Both the position numbers and the translations under genes were made by a program. From an uncultured Pseudomonadota bacterium (GTDB lineage Bacteria > Pseudomonadota > Gammaproteobacteria > Steroidobacterales > Steroidobacteraceae), in the NCBI GenBank assembly GCA_903839465.1, contig CAIMCI010000009.1:1-36212 (forward strand): DNA of 36,212 nucleotides. Reading direction: 5' to 3'. The notes beneath the pieces are model-generated. The model ran no database searches. It had not been told where the DNA came from and saw nothing but the letters and a program-made list of their open reading frames with translations. Each line of letters begins with the position of its first letter. Position 1 is the stretch's first letter. This document shows, piece after piece, positions 7,371 to 17,085 of the stretch.

Positions 7371-8252
7371 ATGACTGGAGTCGTGCGCTATTTGATCGTC
7401 GGCTGCGGCTATCTCGGCACCCGCGTCGCCAAGGCGCTGGTCGCGCGCGGCCCGGTCGTCGGCATCACCAGTCGCAGCGAGTCGGCCACCGCGCTCGACC
7501 GCCAGGGCATCGACGGTTTTGCATGGAACCTCGACGACGAGCACGCACCGGTGCCGCGCCTGCTGTCGCTGCCGGCCGCTGTCCTGTACTTCGCGCCACC
7601 GCCGGCCGAGGGCGCGACCGACCCGCGCCTCGAGCGCTTCCTGCGCAAGGCAACCGCCCTGCCGACCCGGCTCCTTTATGTCAGCACGACCGGGGTCTAC
7701 GGCCATGCGGACGGCGCACCGGTCAACGAGGACTCGCAGCTCAAGCCCGGCACCGACCGGGCCCGGCGCCGGGTCGATGCCGAGCAGCAGGTCATGATCT
7801 GGGGAGCGGCCAACCGCGTGCCGTGGACGATCCTCCGGGTACCGGCGATCTATGGCCCGGGCCGCCTGCCGACCGAGCGCCTGAAACGCGGCGAACCGAT
7901 GCTCCGCCATTCGGAAGCGCCGCCGTCGGCGCGCATCCACGTCGACGACCTCGTGGCCGCGGTGCAGCTGGCGCTGGCCGCGCCGCAGGCGAAGAACCGC
8001 ATCTACAACGTCACCGACGGCAACGCGACCACCATGACCGAGTATTTCGAGCGGGTCGCGACGCTGTGCGGTCTGCCGCCACCGAGCCTCATCGGCCGCG
8101 ACGAAGCCGAGCAACGGGTATCGCCCGAGTTCTGGTCGTATCTGCGGGAGTCGCGCCAGGTCGACAGTCGGCGCATTCGTGAGGAGCTGGGGTTCAGCCC
8201 GCGCTTCACCGACCTGCGCCTCGGGATCCTGGCCTCGCTGCCGGCGCCTTAG
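7371..8252 (+). CDS. atypical SDR-family NAD(P)-binding epimerase-like protein (YeeZ type)
   Basis: An extended short-chain dehydrogenase/reductase fold. The nucleotide site GCGYLG (residues 11-16) follows the first strand. LLYVSTTGVYG (about 101-111) is the Ser/Thr strand. WTILRVPAIYGPGR and the RIHVDDLVAAVQLAL strand are characteristic of NAD-dependent epimerases. At the place of the catalytic YxxxK the sequence reads RARRRVDAEQQ, so Tyr and Lys are missing. This is a known property of the atypical YeeZ-like SDR group, whose substrates are undefined. The length of 293 residues is normal. No Shine-Dalgarno is seen before the ATG. Confidence 0.85.
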   Translation: MTGVVRYLIVGCGYLGTRVAKALVARGPVVGITSRSESATALDRQGIDGFAWNLDDEHAPVPRLLSLPAAVLYFAPPPAEGATDPRLERFLRKATALPTRLLYVSTTGVYGHADGAPVNEDSQLKPGTDRARRRVDAEQQVMIWGAANRVPWTILRVPAIYGPGRLPTERLKRGEPMLRHSEAPPSARIHVDDLVAAVQLALAAPQAKNRIYNVTDGNATTMTEYFERVATLCGLPPPSLIGRDEAEQRVSPEFWSYLRESRQVDSRRIREELGFSPRFTDLRLGILASLPAP

Positions 8253-8316
8253 GCACCGGGCGCTGCCAGTCGCTACACTGGCGTAGCCGCGAACGGCCCG
8301 ACGCCAAGGATCCGCC

Positions 8317-8703
8317 ATGACGAAACGCTTTCCCGCACTGATTCTGCTGGCCAGCCTCGCGCTGTCGCTGACGGCGCCGGTGACCCATGCAGCGCCCGGC
8401 CTGGCCGCCGTCCTCAAGGGCAGGAACTTCATGTCCTTCAGCGAGGCCGACATGAAGCTTTTCATCAACATGGCCGAGACGACCGTCGCCTCGCAACCGG
8501 ACGGCGTGCCGGTGCGCTTCAACGGCCAGCAGGCCGGCGTGTCGGCGACGATGAGCGTCGCCCGCAGCTACACGCGGGACGCCTATTCCTGCCGCGCACT
8601 GACCGGCGAGACCACGGTGAACGCGTCGACCGAGCCGTTCACGCTGCATTACTGCCGGGACAAGGCCGGCGCCTGGCGCCTGGCGAGTTCATCCTCGCCC
8701 TGA
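8317..8703 (+). CDS. exported protein resembling the 17-kDa surface-antigen / RT0821-Lpp0805 family
   Basis: A 128-residue secreted protein. A signal peptide ends at about residue 25 (THA-A). The C-terminal half shows the pattern of the RT0821/Lpp0805-type domain: TVASQPDGVPVRFN, then ARSYTRDAYSCRALTGETTV, and a final YCRDKAGAWRLAS, with two Cys that could form a disulfide. Such domains are found in envelope proteins and inhibitor-like lipoproteins. The true role is unknown. There is no lipobox, so it should be periplasmic or outer-membrane associated. A TACACT hexamer (8274-8279) about 38 bases upstream may be the -10, and AAGGA precedes the ATG. Confidence 0.7.
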   Translation: MTKRFPALILLASLALSLTAPVTHAAPGLAAVLKGRNFMSFSEADMKLFINMAETTVASQPDGVPVRFNGQQAGVSATMSVARSYTRDAYSCRALTGETTVNASTEPFTLHYCRDKAGAWRLASSSSP

Positions 8704-8729
8704 GCCGCGGCGCGGCAGGCGGCACCGGC

Positions 8730-8778
8730 GTGCCCGACCGCCGGCGGGCGGCGGCGGGCACCGGTTCCGCGGCGGAAC
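8730..8778. terminator. U-less hairpin pair between convergent genes
   Basis: GTGCCCG (8730-8736) and CCGCCG (8738-8743) pair with CGGCGG (8749-8754) and CGGGCAC (8755-8761), giving a 13-bp GC-rich stem with one bulged A and a 5-base loop. A second stem GTTCC/GGAAC follows at 8764-8778. Neither has a T-run. Lying between the ends of two convergent genes, the pair may block read-through from both sides. Confidence 0.45.
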
Positions 8779-8781
8779 GCG

Positions 8782-9372
8782 TTACTTCGCGTCCGGGTGC
8801 GGCGGGTAGTTCTTGAACGCCGCCTCGGCGTTGCGCTCGGCTTTTTCAGCCGTCTTCTTCAGGTCGCGCTCCATCGTCTGCACGAGGTAGGCGCGCCAGG
8901 CGAGTTCCTTCGACTTCGCGTCGATCAGGTCAACGATCAGCGTGCCCTCGTGGTAGTTGTTCACCACCACCTGATCGTAGGCCGGACCCCAGCGACCTCC
9001 CCAGTACGGACCGTAGGCATAGCCGTAGCCGGCGGTCGGGATCGTATCGATCTCCTGCTTTTCCTTGACGCCGACCCAGTAGCGCACGACCAGGTCCGCG
9101 GGCTGGCCGGCGGCGACCTCGGTCAGGCCCTTCGCGGTCAGCTGCCGGGTGACGATCTCTTTGACGCGCTTGTCGACCAGCGAGTTCTCGAGCAGGCCGG
9201 AGTTGGTGATGTCCTTGCCGCCGGCCCAGATGTAGGTGTGGAACTTGGTGAAGTCCGCGCCGGGATCGAAGTCGGTGCGGGCGTTGGTCGACGCGCAGCC
9301 GCCGGTCAGCAGCATCGACAGGCCGAGCACCGCGGCGCCAAGCGTGGCGGTGAGACGGGTTGGGAACGACAT
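8782..9372 (-). CDS. DUF4136 lipoprotein
   Basis: A lipoprotein of unknown function. The signal peptide carries the lipobox LLTGGC (modified Cys26), and Ala at +2 suggests sorting to the outer membrane. The mature domain is DUF4136-like: DFTKFHTYIWAG near the start, PADLVVRYWVGVKEKQE, a Gly/Tyr-rich YGYAYGPYWGGRWGP segment, and EGTLIVDLIDAKSKELAWRAYL, a typical DUF4136 strand pair. The protein ends in a Lys/Glu-rich helix. Its 196 residues are the normal length. GGAGG lies 6 bases before the ATG. It shares a symmetric -10 region with the divergent gene starting at 9497. Confidence 0.88.
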   Translation of the reverse strand: MSFPTRLTATLGAAVLGLSMLLTGGCASTNARTDFDPGADFTKFHTYIWAGGKDITNSGLLENSLVDKRVKEIVTRQLTAKGLTEVAAGQPADLVVRYWVGVKEKQEIDTIPTAGYGYAYGPYWGGRWGPAYDQVVVNNYHEGTLIVDLIDAKSKELAWRAYLVQTMERDLKKTAEKAERNAEAAFKNYPPHPDAK

Positions 9373-9443
9373 GAATACCTCCAGGGAACGACGTCGGTCG
9401 GGGCGCCGGTCGAGTCGACAGTCGCGATCGGCCGCGCAGGTGA

Positions 9444-9455
9444 CCTAGTATAAGG
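9444..9455. promoter_or_regulatory. symmetric bidirectional -10 element
   Basis: The near-palindrome CCTAGTATAAGG gives TATAAG on the plus strand (9449-9454) and TATACT on the minus strand (plus 9447-9452), each 5 of 6 to consensus. It could serve both the SnoaL-like gene (ATG 36 bases after the expected start) and the DUF4136 lipoprotein (leader about 68 bases). No convincing -35 is seen on either side. Confidence 0.4.
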
Positions 9456-9496
9456 TCTCAGGGCCGGGGCGAGGCGTCCGGCGCACAGGAGCCGTC

Positions 9497-10393
9497 ATGC
9501 ACCGACCCAGCCGACGTCCAGGACCGCGCAGCTCAGGCCCGTGGCACGGCGCGGGCATCGTCCTCCTGCTGCTCGCGGCGGCGCCGGCGCCCGGCGCGGA
9601 ACCCGCCTCGCCGCTGGTCGATGCCGAGTCGCGCTTCGCGGCCGCCGTCGCCGCCGATGGCATCCGCGCCGGCTTTCTCGCGTTCCTGGCCGACAGCGCG
9701 GTCACCCTCGCGCCGGCGCCGCGCCCGGCACGGCCGATCTTCGAAGCCTCGGCCGACGACGGCTCGCGCCTCGTCTGGCGACCGGACGTGGCCACGCTGT
9801 CCTCGGGCGGTGACTTCGGCTGGACCAGCGGGCCGTACCTCTCCTACCCCAGGGACTCGGCGACCGCGGCCGAGGCGGGCCATTTTGTGACCATCTGGCG
9901 CCGGGATCCGGCGACCGGCTGGCGGGTACTGCTCGACGCGGGCATCGACTACCCGCTGCCGCCCGAACAGCGCGACCGTCACCTGGCGGTCGGGACCCGG
10001 CTGCGGGCGGGCGGCGGCGCGGTCGGCGCCGACGTACCGACCTGCGACCGCCGCTTCTTCGAGGCCTGGCGCGGCAAAGGCCGGCGCCGGGCGCTCGAGG
10101 AATTCGCGGCCCGCGACGTGCGCCTGCTGGGCCCCGGAACGGCGCCGCTCGACGGGGCGGGGGCGGCCGAGCGCGATCCGTTGCACGGTGTGGTGCTCGC
10201 CGCGGCCCGGGTCGCGAGACGCCTGCAGTCGGCGAGCGGCGACCTGCTGGTCGCCTACGGCGAATACGATTACGCGGCCACCGCCGAACGCGCGCGCGGC
10301 CACGAGAACTTCGCTCTCGCCTTCGACGCCGGCCGCGGCTGTCGCCTCGCGCTCGAACTGCGCGTGCCGGCGGGCAACGCCGGCACGCCGTAA
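9497..10393 (+). CDS. exported protein with two SnoaL/DUF4440-like domains
   Basis: A 298-residue protein with an N-terminal signal (hydrophobic GAGIVLLLLAAAPAPGAE, about 18-36). Two similar alpha/beta modules follow. The first begins DAESRFAAAVAADGIRAGFLAFLADSAVTL and ends with HFVTIWRRDPATGWRVLLDAG. The second begins DRRFFEAWRGKGRRRALEEFAARDVRLLGPG and ends GHENFALAFDAGRGCRLALEL. The pattern of a helix, 'F..D.v.L', and a W/R-rich final strand is that of NTF2-like (SnoaL/DUF4440) folds. No catalytic residues can be assigned. AGGAG precedes the ATG. The stop lies 7 bases from the convergent rimO stop. Confidence 0.65.
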   Translation: MHRPSRRPGPRSSGPWHGAGIVLLLLAAAPAPGAEPASPLVDAESRFAAAVAADGIRAGFLAFLADSAVTLAPAPRPARPIFEASADDGSRLVWRPDVATLSSGGDFGWTSGPYLSYPRDSATAAEAGHFVTIWRRDPATGWRVLLDAGIDYPLPPEQRDRHLAVGTRLRAGGGAVGADVPTCDRRFFEAWRGKGRRRALEEFAARDVRLLGPGTAPLDGAGAAERDPLHGVVLAAARVARRLQSASGDLLVAYGEYDYAATAERARGHENFALAFDAGRGCRLALELRVPAGNAGTP

Positions 10394-10400
10394 GCGCGGC

Positions 10401-11720
10401 TCAGGCCAGCCGGCCCGCCAGGTCGTGCGTGTCGGCCGCGACGATGTCGACTTCCGCGAATTCGCCGGCCACCAGCCGGGTCACGCCCCGGCCACCGATG
10501 ACCACCGTCCCGTCGATGTCCGGTGCCTCACCGTAGGAGCGGCCGAAGGCCTTGCGGGCGGATACCGAATCGATGAGCACGCGGGTGCGCTCACCGACGC
10601 GCGCCGCCAGCCGCGCCGCACTGATGCGCGCCGCCGCCTGCATGAAGCGGGACTCCCGCTCGGCCTTGAGCGCCTCCGGCACGGGATCGGGCAGGTCGTT
10701 GGCAGCGGCACCGACGACCGGCGAATACTTGAAACAGCCGACGCGGTCGAGCTGCGCCTCCTCGAGCCAGTCGAGCAGCACCTGGAAATCCGCCTCGGTC
10801 TCGCCGGGAAAGCCGACGATGAAGGTGCTGCGCAGCGAGAGCTCCGGTACCGCGGCCCGCCACGAGCGGATGCGCGCCAGGGTGTTCTCGGCGTGCGCCG
10901 GCCGGCGCATCAGCTTCAGGATGCGCGGGCTGCCGTGCTGGAACGGAACGTCGAGGTAGGGCAGCACCTTGCCCTCAGCCATCAGCGGCAGGATGTCGGC
11001 GACGTGCGGATACGGATAGACGTAGTGCATCCGGACCCAGATGCCGAGCTCACCCAGTTCCCGCGCCAGTTCGTAGAATCCCGTGCGCACCTCGCGCTGG
11101 CCGAGCTTTTCCGGAGCGAACCGCAGGTCGGCGCCGTAGGCGCTCGTGTCCTGTGAAATCACCAGGAGCTCGCGGACACCGGCATTGCGCAGGCGGATCG
11201 CCTCATTGAGGATGTGCGAGAGCGGGCGGCTGGCAAGACCGCCGCGCATCGACGGAATGATGCAGAAGCTGCACTTGTGGTCGCAGCCCTCGGAAATCTT
11301 CAGGTACGCGTAGTGGCGGGGCGTCAGGCGGATGCCCTGCGGCGGTACGAGGTCGGTATAGGGATCGTGGGGCCGCGGCAGCTCGCGGTGCACCAGCTGC
11401 ATCACTTCGTCGTAGGCATGGGGACCGGTGATGCCGAGCACGGCCGGGTGACGCTCGCGTATCGTCTCCGGTCGGGCACCGAGGCAACCGGTGACGACGA
11501 CCCGGCCGTTCTGTGCCAGCGCCTCGCCGATCGCATCCAGCGATTCGTGGATGGCATCGTCGATGAAGCCGCAGGTGTTGACCACGACCAGATCGGCTTC
11601 CTGGTAGGAACCGGATACCGCGTAGCCCTCGGCACGCAGCTGGGTCAGGATCCGCTCGGAATCGACCAGCGCCTTCGGGCAGCCGAGGCTGACGAAGCCG
11701 ATCCGGGGTGCCGTGCTCAT
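10401..11720 (-). CDS. rimO: ribosomal protein S12 methylthiotransferase RimO
   Basis: A radical-SAM enzyme that adds a methylthio group to an aspartate of ribosomal protein S12. The N-terminal UPF0004 domain supplies three Cys for the auxiliary 4Fe-4S cluster (Cys14, Cys50, Cys79). The radical-SAM motif CDHKCSFC (Cys146, Cys150, Cys153) binds the SAM cluster. [16 protein letters not shown] and [10 protein letters not shown] are conserved MTTase blocks. A C-terminal TRAM domain (about 375-439) recognises S12. The 439 residues are typical. The ATG has no strong Shine-Dalgarno. It is divergent from dapF over 64 bases. Confidence 0.96.
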   Translation of the reverse strand: MSTAPRIGFVSLGCPKALVDSERILTQLRAEGYAVSGSYQEADLVVVNTCGFIDDAIHESLDAIGEALAQNGRVVVTGCLGARPETIRERHPAVLGITGPHAYDEVMQLVHRELPRPHDPYTDLVPPQGIRLTPRHYAYLKISEGCDHKCSFCIIPSMRGGLASRPLSHILNEAIRLRNAGVRELLVISQDTSAYGADLRFAPEKLGQREVRTGFYELARELGELGIWVRMHYVYPYPHVADILPLMAEGKVLPYLDVPFQHGSPRILKLMRRPAHAENTLARIRSWRAAVPELSLRSTFIVGFPGETEADFQVLLDWLEEAQLDRVGCFKYSPVVGAAANDLPDPVPEALKAERESRFMQAAARISAARLAARVGERTRVLIDSVSARKAFGRSYGEAPDIDGTVVIGGRGVTRLVAGEFAEVDIVAADTHDLAGRLA

Positions 11721-11772
11721 GAAATATTGCTCATCGGGCGGCTATGGTAGCGGCTCGCCGCCCCGGCCGCGA

Positions 11773-11784
11773 TATGATGTGCCG
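11773..11784 (+). promoter_or_regulatory. possible -10 element giving a leaderless dapF mRNA
   Basis: TATGAT (11773-11778) matches 5 of 6 -10 positions and ends 6 bases before the dapF ATG, so the message would begin at the start codon. No Shine-Dalgarno and no obvious -35 are present. Confidence 0.35.
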
Positions 11785-12618
11785 ATGCGGCTTTCCTTTG
11801 CCAAGATGCACGGCCTCGGCAACGACTTCATCGTTTTCGACGGCGACGCGCTCCTGCCCGACGCCGCGGCGCTTCGCCGTCTCGCCGATCGCCACACCGG
11901 GGTCGGCTTCGACCAGGCCCTGGCGCTCTACCCGCCGCGCCGGCCGGGCACGGATCTCTACTACCGGATCTTCAATTCCGACGGTGGCGAGGTCGAGCAG
12001 TGCGGCAACGGCGCCCGCTGCATCGCCGCGCACGCCGCGGCACGCCTCGCCGGCCGGCCGGCCGCCCTGACGATGGACAGCCCGAGCGGTACGGTGCTCG
12101 CCCGCGTCCTCGACGGCGGAGTCGTGGCCGTGACCATGGGCATTCCGGACTTCGCCCCGGCCGCGCTGCCCTTCCTCGTCGCGGAGCGCGCCGATTTCTA
12201 CGACCTCGCGGATGTCCGCGGCATGGCCTCGGCGGTCCGGGTGTCGGCGGTGTCGATCGGCAATCCCCATGCCGTGCTCCTGGTCGACGATACCGACACG
12301 GCGCCGGTGGGAAGCCTCGGCCCGGCACTGGAGTATGATCATCGCTTTCCGAGGCGCACCAACGTGGGCTTCCTGCAGGTCGAGTCCGAAGCGCGGGTCC
12401 GCCTGCGGGTGCACGAGCGCGGCGTGGGCGAGACGCTCGCCTGCGGCACCGGCGCGTGCGCTGCGGTCGCGGTCGGCAGGCAGCTTGGCCTGCTCGGTCC
12501 GCGCGTGGACGTAGAACTGCCCGGCGGGCGAGTGACGGTCGAATGGCCGGCCGCCGGCGAACCGATCTGGCTGACAGGCCCGACTGCCACTGCATTCGAA
12601 GGACACACCGAACTATGA
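11785..12618 (+). CDS. dapF: diaminopimelate epimerase
   Basis: Converts LL- to meso-diaminopimelate for lysine and peptidoglycan synthesis, using two cysteines as acid and base. Both are present: Cys73 in QCGNGARC and Cys220 in ACGTGACA. Other family marks are KMHGLGNDFIV at the N-terminus, DSPSG and RTNVGF. The 277 residues are the standard length. The ATG at 11785 matches the family start; an upstream in-frame ATG adds 24 unrelated residues. It heads a run of dapF, DUF484, xerC, hslV and hslU. Its stop overlaps the DUF484 start (ATGA), implying translational coupling. Confidence 0.97.
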   Translation: MRLSFAKMHGLGNDFIVFDGDALLPDAAALRRLADRHTGVGFDQALALYPPRRPGTDLYYRIFNSDGGEVEQCGNGARCIAAHAAARLAGRPAALTMDSPSGTVLARVLDGGVVAVTMGIPDFAPAALPFLVAERADFYDLADVRGMASAVRVSAVSIGNPHAVLLVDDTDTAPVGSLGPALEYDHRFPRRTNVGFLQVESEARVRLRVHERGVGETLACGTGACAAVAVGRQLGLLGPRVDVELPGGRVTVEWPAAGEPIWLTGPTATAFEGHTEL

Positions 12619-13331
12619 CGACGCAGGCCAAACCCGCCGCCCCCGCCCGCCCCCGCCGCAGCACCGAGATCGACGATGCGGCGGTCGTCGAGTACCTGGC
12701 GGCCCACCCGGATTTCTTCACCGAACACACCGAGCTCGTTGCCGACCTGCGGCTGCCGCACGTGCGCAGCGACGGGCACACCCTCTCGCTCGTCGAACGG
12801 CAGGTCGAGGTACTGCGTGACCGGGCCCGCGAGCACGAGGCCAAGTTCCGCGAACTGATCGACATCGGCCACGGCAACGATGCGCTGGCCAGGAAAATGC
12901 ATCACCTGGCGGTTGGCCTGATCCATGCGCGCGATTCGGTCGCCCGGTTCAACGTGATCGAGCGCAGCCTGCGCGAGGATTTCGCGGCCGACGCCTTCGT
13001 CCTCCTGCTGCACGACCGGGCGCTGGCCGCGGCGATCGGCGAGGGCCGGGCGCTGCGCTATGTCGAGAAGAGCGACGAGGCCCTGCGCGCCTTCGATTCG
13101 CTGTATGCGAGCGGCAAGCCGCGCTGCGGCCAGATCCGCGACTCGAGTCGCGACTACCTGTTCCCGACGGCGACCTCGGAAGTAGGCTCGGTAGCCCTCG
13201 TCCCGCTCGGACCCGGTGGCGAGCGCGGCCTGCTGGCCATCTGCTCGCCCGACGCGGACCGCTTCAATCCGACGATGAGCACCGACTACCTGGCGCGGAT
13301 CGGCGAAATGATCGCCGCCGCGCTGACCTGA
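12615..13331 (+). CDS. DUF484 family (GAF-like) protein
   Basis: A conserved 238-residue cytosolic protein of unknown biochemical function, routinely found between dapF and xerC in gammaproteobacteria. Family features seen: VVEYLAAHPDFFTEHTELVADLRLPH near 25-50, SLVERQVEVLRDR, a coiled coil running into MHHLAVGLIHARD, then a GAF-like domain ending GSVALVPLGPGGERGLLAICSPD and a final RIGEMIAAAL helix. The start overlaps the dapF stop by 4 bases. Synteny suggests a link to XerC or to the cell envelope, but this is not established. Confidence 0.9.
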   Translation: MTTQAKPAAPARPRRSTEIDDAAVVEYLAAHPDFFTEHTELVADLRLPHVRSDGHTLSLVERQVEVLRDRAREHEAKFRELIDIGHGNDALARKMHHLAVGLIHARDSVARFNVIERSLREDFAADAFVLLLHDRALAAAIGEGRALRYVEKSDEALRAFDSLYASGKPRCGQIRDSSRDYLFPTATSEVGSVALVPLGPGGERGLLAICSPDADRFNPTMSTDYLARIGEMIAAALT

Positions 13332-13350
13332 CGGGCGGACCGGGCCCGCG

Positions 13351-14280
13351 GTGCAGGACCAGGAGCTCGGCTGGGTCGAGCGCTACCTCGACAGCCTCGC
13401 GCGCGAACGCCGGCTGTCGCCGCACACGATCAGCGCTTACCGGGCGGACCTGGTGTCGCTGGTGAACTGGCTCGATGCCAATGCCATCGCGAGCTTCGGC
13501 AGCGTCATCGGCCAGGACATCCGCCGCTTTGCCGCGGAATGCCATCGCGACGGCCTCGGTCCGCGCTCGATCCAGCGGCGCCTGTCGGCGGTGCGGGGCT
13601 TCTATGGCTACCTCGCCCGCGAGGCGGCGGTCCGCGGCAACCCCGCGGACGACATACGCGCACCGAAGGGCGCCAAGCGCCTGCCGAAGACGCTCGACGT
13701 CGACCAGATGGCACGCCTGCTCGGCGAGCGTCAGGGGCCGACCGCCAGCGATGCGGACGAGGCGCTCCTCTGCCGCGACCACGCCGCGCTCGAGCTCCTG
13801 TATTCGAGCGGCCTGCGCCTCGCCGAGATCCTCGGTCTCGACCTTCCCGACCTCGACATGAAGGATCACACGGCGCGCGTCCTCGGCAAGGGTGGCAAGA
13901 CGCGCATCGTCCCGGTCGGGCGGATGGCCCTGCGCGCCCTCGAGCACTGGCTCGGCATCCGCACCGGCCTTGCCGCGGTCGGTGAACAGGCGGTCTTCAT
14001 CGGTCGCAACGGCCGCCGGCTGGGCTCCCGGGCGCTGCAGCTGCGGGTCGCCGCCTACGCCCGCCGCCAGGGCATCACGAGCCATGTCCACCCCCACCTC
14101 TTCCGGCACTCGTTCGCCTCGCACCTCCTCGAGTCGTCCGGCGACCTGCGCGGCGTCCAGGAACTCCTCGGTCACGCCAACATCAGCACGACGCAGGTCT
14201 ACACGCACCTTGATTTCCAGCACCTCGCCCGCACCTATGACGCGAGTCACCCCCGCGCCCGCCGGCGCGCCAAGCCATGA
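13351..14280 (+). CDS. xerC: site-specific tyrosine recombinase XerC
   Basis: With XerD it resolves chromosome dimers at dif. All catalytic residues are visible: Arg156 in SSGLRLAEI, Lys180 in LGKGGKTR, His249 and Arg252 in [14 protein letters not shown], His275 in LLGHANIST and Tyr284 in TTQVYTHLD. The N-terminal SAM-like domain (residues 5-95) has [12 protein letters not shown]. Length is 309 residues. Its place after dapF-DUF484 is the usual chromosomal locus of xerC, not of an integrase. The GTG at 13351, 19 bases after the DUF484 stop, is the most plausible start but lacks a clear Shine-Dalgarno. Confidence 0.95.
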   Translation: MQDQELGWVERYLDSLARERRLSPHTISAYRADLVSLVNWLDANAIASFGSVIGQDIRRFAAECHRDGLGPRSIQRRLSAVRGFYGYLAREAAVRGNPADDIRAPKGAKRLPKTLDVDQMARLLGERQGPTASDADEALLCRDHAALELLYSSGLRLAEILGLDLPDLDMKDHTARVLGKGGKTRIVPVGRMALRALEHWLGIRTGLAAVGEQAVFIGRNGRRLGSRALQLRVAAYARRQGITSHVHPHLFRHSFASHLLESSGDLRGVQELLGHANISTTQVYTHLDFQHLARTYDASHPRARRRAKP

Positions 14281-14293
14281 CAGGCGGAGTTCC

Positions 14294-14851
14294 ATGAGCG
14301 AGTCACCGGCCATGCACGGCACGACGATCGTGTCGGTCCGCAGGGGCGCGCACGTCGCGATGGGCGGCGACGGGCAGGTCACGGTCGGCAGCACCATCAT
14401 GAAGGGCAACGCGCGCAAGGTCCGCACCCTGTATGGCGGACGTGTACTGGCCGGCTTCGCCGGCGGCACGGCGGATGCGTTCACGCTCTTCGAGCGCTTC
14501 GAGGGCAAGCTCGAGAAATACGGCAACCTGTCGCGCGCCGCGGTCGAACTCGCCAAGGACTGGCGGACCGACCGCAGCCTGCGGCGCCTGGAGGCCCTGC
14601 TCTGCATCGCCGATGCGGCAAGCTCGCTCATCGTCTCCGGCAACGGTGACGTGATCGAGCCGGAGGACGGCCTGATGGCCATCGGATCCGGCGGCGCCTA
14701 CGCCAAGGCGGCGGCCGAGGCACTGCTCGGCCACAGCCCGCTCGATCCGCGCGCCATCGTCGCCGAGGCGCTGCGGATTGCCGGCGGCATCTGCATCTAC
14801 ACCAATGACCAGGTGACGATCGAGGAGCTCGGCGCACCCGCTGCGCCGTGA
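14294..14851 (+). CDS. hslV: ATP-dependent protease subunit HslV
   Basis: The proteolytic subunit of the HslUV (ClpYQ) protease, a double hexamer with an N-terminal threonine nucleophile. The family sequence is clear: [79 protein letters not shown]. The predicted chain starts MSESPAMHG before the catalytic Thr10, so a 9-residue propeptide must be removed. GGAG 5 bases before ATG 14294 supports this start, though the ATG at 14312 would leave only a 3-residue leader. hslU follows 7 bases later. Confidence 0.96.
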   Translation: MSESPAMHGTTIVSVRRGAHVAMGGDGQVTVGSTIMKGNARKVRTLYGGRVLAGFAGGTADAFTLFERFEGKLEKYGNLSRAAVELAKDWRTDRSLRRLEALLCIADAASSLIVSGNGDVIEPEDGLMAIGSGGAYAKAAAEALLGHSPLDPRAIVAEALRIAGGICIYTNDQVTIEELGAPAAP

Positions 14852-14858
14852 GCAGACA

Positions 14859-16190
<1,332 letters not shown>

Positions 16191-16238
16191 GCGGTGCGCG
16201 CATCGCCTGCCGGCGATACCTGCGCTGCGGAGTCGACC

Positions 16239-16625
16239 ATGACGAGCGAAACCGAAGTCACCGCGCCGAGCGAAATCCGCCTGCGGCGCAAGTCGCGGGT
16301 GCTGGAGATCACCTATCCGGACGGCGCGCGTGACGTGCTGTCGTTCGAGTACCTGCGCACGCATTCGCCGTCCGCCGAGGTCCAGGGCCACGGGCCCGGC
16401 CAGGACGTGCTGCAGATCGCCAAGGAGAATGTCGAGGTCACGCGCGTCGACCAGATCGGCCGCTATGCGGTGCGCCTCGTGTTCAGCGACGGCCACGACA
16501 CCGGCCTGTACACCTGGAAGTACCTGCGCGAGCTGGCGCTCGGCCGGGAGGCGAACTGGGCCCGTTACCTCCAGCGCCTCGAGGGCATAGGCTACGAACG
16601 AAAGCCCGCTACGCGCTCGGAATGA
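16239..16625 (+). CDS. DUF971 (gamma-butyrobetaine hydroxylase-like N-terminal domain) protein
   Basis: A 128-residue single-domain protein of the DUF971 family. The domain, also found at the N-terminus of gamma-butyrobetaine hydroxylase, binds zinc in some proteins. Family marks are IRLRRKSRVLEITYPDGARDVLSFEYLR, then VGRYAVR-like IGRYAVRLVFSDGHDTGLYTWKYL. ATG 16239 has GGAG 6 bases upstream and is preferred over an upstream in-frame start at 16194. It usually follows hslVU in Xanthomonadales, as here. Its last 17 bases overlap the end of the convergent YkgJ-type gene. Biochemical role unknown. Confidence 0.88.
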   Translation: MTSETEVTAPSEIRLRRKSRVLEITYPDGARDVLSFEYLRTHSPSAEVQGHGPGQDVLQIAKENVEVTRVDQIGRYAVRLVFSDGHDTGLYTWKYLRELALGREANWARYLQRLEGIGYERKPATRSE

Positions 16626-16980
16626 AGTCGTCGTCGCCCTGCTGCTCGCGCTCGAACTTCAGGAAATCGAAATAGCCGCAGCGATTGCCGTAGGGGTATT
16701 TGCGGCAGACACCCGGCCGGGCCTCGTAGACCGTGCAACGCCGCTCGTCGCGGTCGAAGAAGCGGCAGATCGACTTGTAGACGTGGTCCTTGTGATGCCG
16801 GAGCACCCATTCGTCGACGCCGCCGGCCGTGTAGTGGTACGTGAAGCGCCGGCGCGCGACGGCGGGCGCCAGCGAGAAATGCCGGGCGAGGCGCTCGATG
16901 TCGTAGCTGGTGACGCTGATCCGGGAATAGGAGCAGCAGTAGCCGGGGCACTGGCTGCAGTCGTAGCGGGCGGCGGTCAT
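16609..16980 (-). CDS. YkgJ-type Cys-cluster (zinc/iron chelating) protein
   Basis: A 123-residue cytosolic protein of the YkgJ family (CxxCxxxCC domain), thought to bind a Zn ion or Fe-S cluster. The first cluster is CSQCPGYCC (Cys8, Cys11, Cys15, Cys16). More Cys follow in ICRFFD, RRCTVYEARPGVCRKYPYGNRCGYF, the classic YkgJ C-terminal block. The protein otherwise has a tyrosine- and arginine-rich helical middle. The function is unknown. It lies downstream of cysK on the same strand, but a perfect 18-bp hairpin separates them, so it may have its own transcript. Its stop overlaps the DUF971 gene by 17 bases. Confidence 0.88.
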   Translation of the reverse strand: MTAARYDCSQCPGYCCSYSRISVTSYDIERLARHFSLAPAVARRRFTYHYTAGGVDEWVLRHHKDHVYKSICRFFDRDERRCTVYEARPGVCRKYPYGNRCGYFDFLKFEREQQGDDDFIPSA

Positions 16981-17026
16981 CGCGGCGGGACTCCTGCGTC
17001 GTTCCCGCGGCGGTGAACGGCAGATC

Positions 17027-17071
17027 GTGCCGCGGGACGGCGCATTTAAGCATTGCGCCGTCCCGCGGCAC
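17027..17071. terminator. perfect 18-bp inverted repeat after cysK (U-less terminator candidate)
   Basis: The arms 17027-17044 and 17054-17071 are exact reverse complements over 18 bp, with a 9-base AT-rich loop (TTTAAGCAT). The repeat lies 14 bases after the cysK stop on the minus strand and 46 bases before the YkgJ-type gene. No T-run follows on either strand. It could be a U-less terminator, an RNA-stability element or a protein site. Confidence 0.6.
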
Positions 17072-17085
17072 CAGCCGGGGCGAGC

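Noticed and set aside
6247-7374. 375-codon plus-strand frame opposite the 2Fe-2S/FAD reductase
   Set aside because: Antisense of a gene with clear ferredoxin Cys motifs; no domains of its own.
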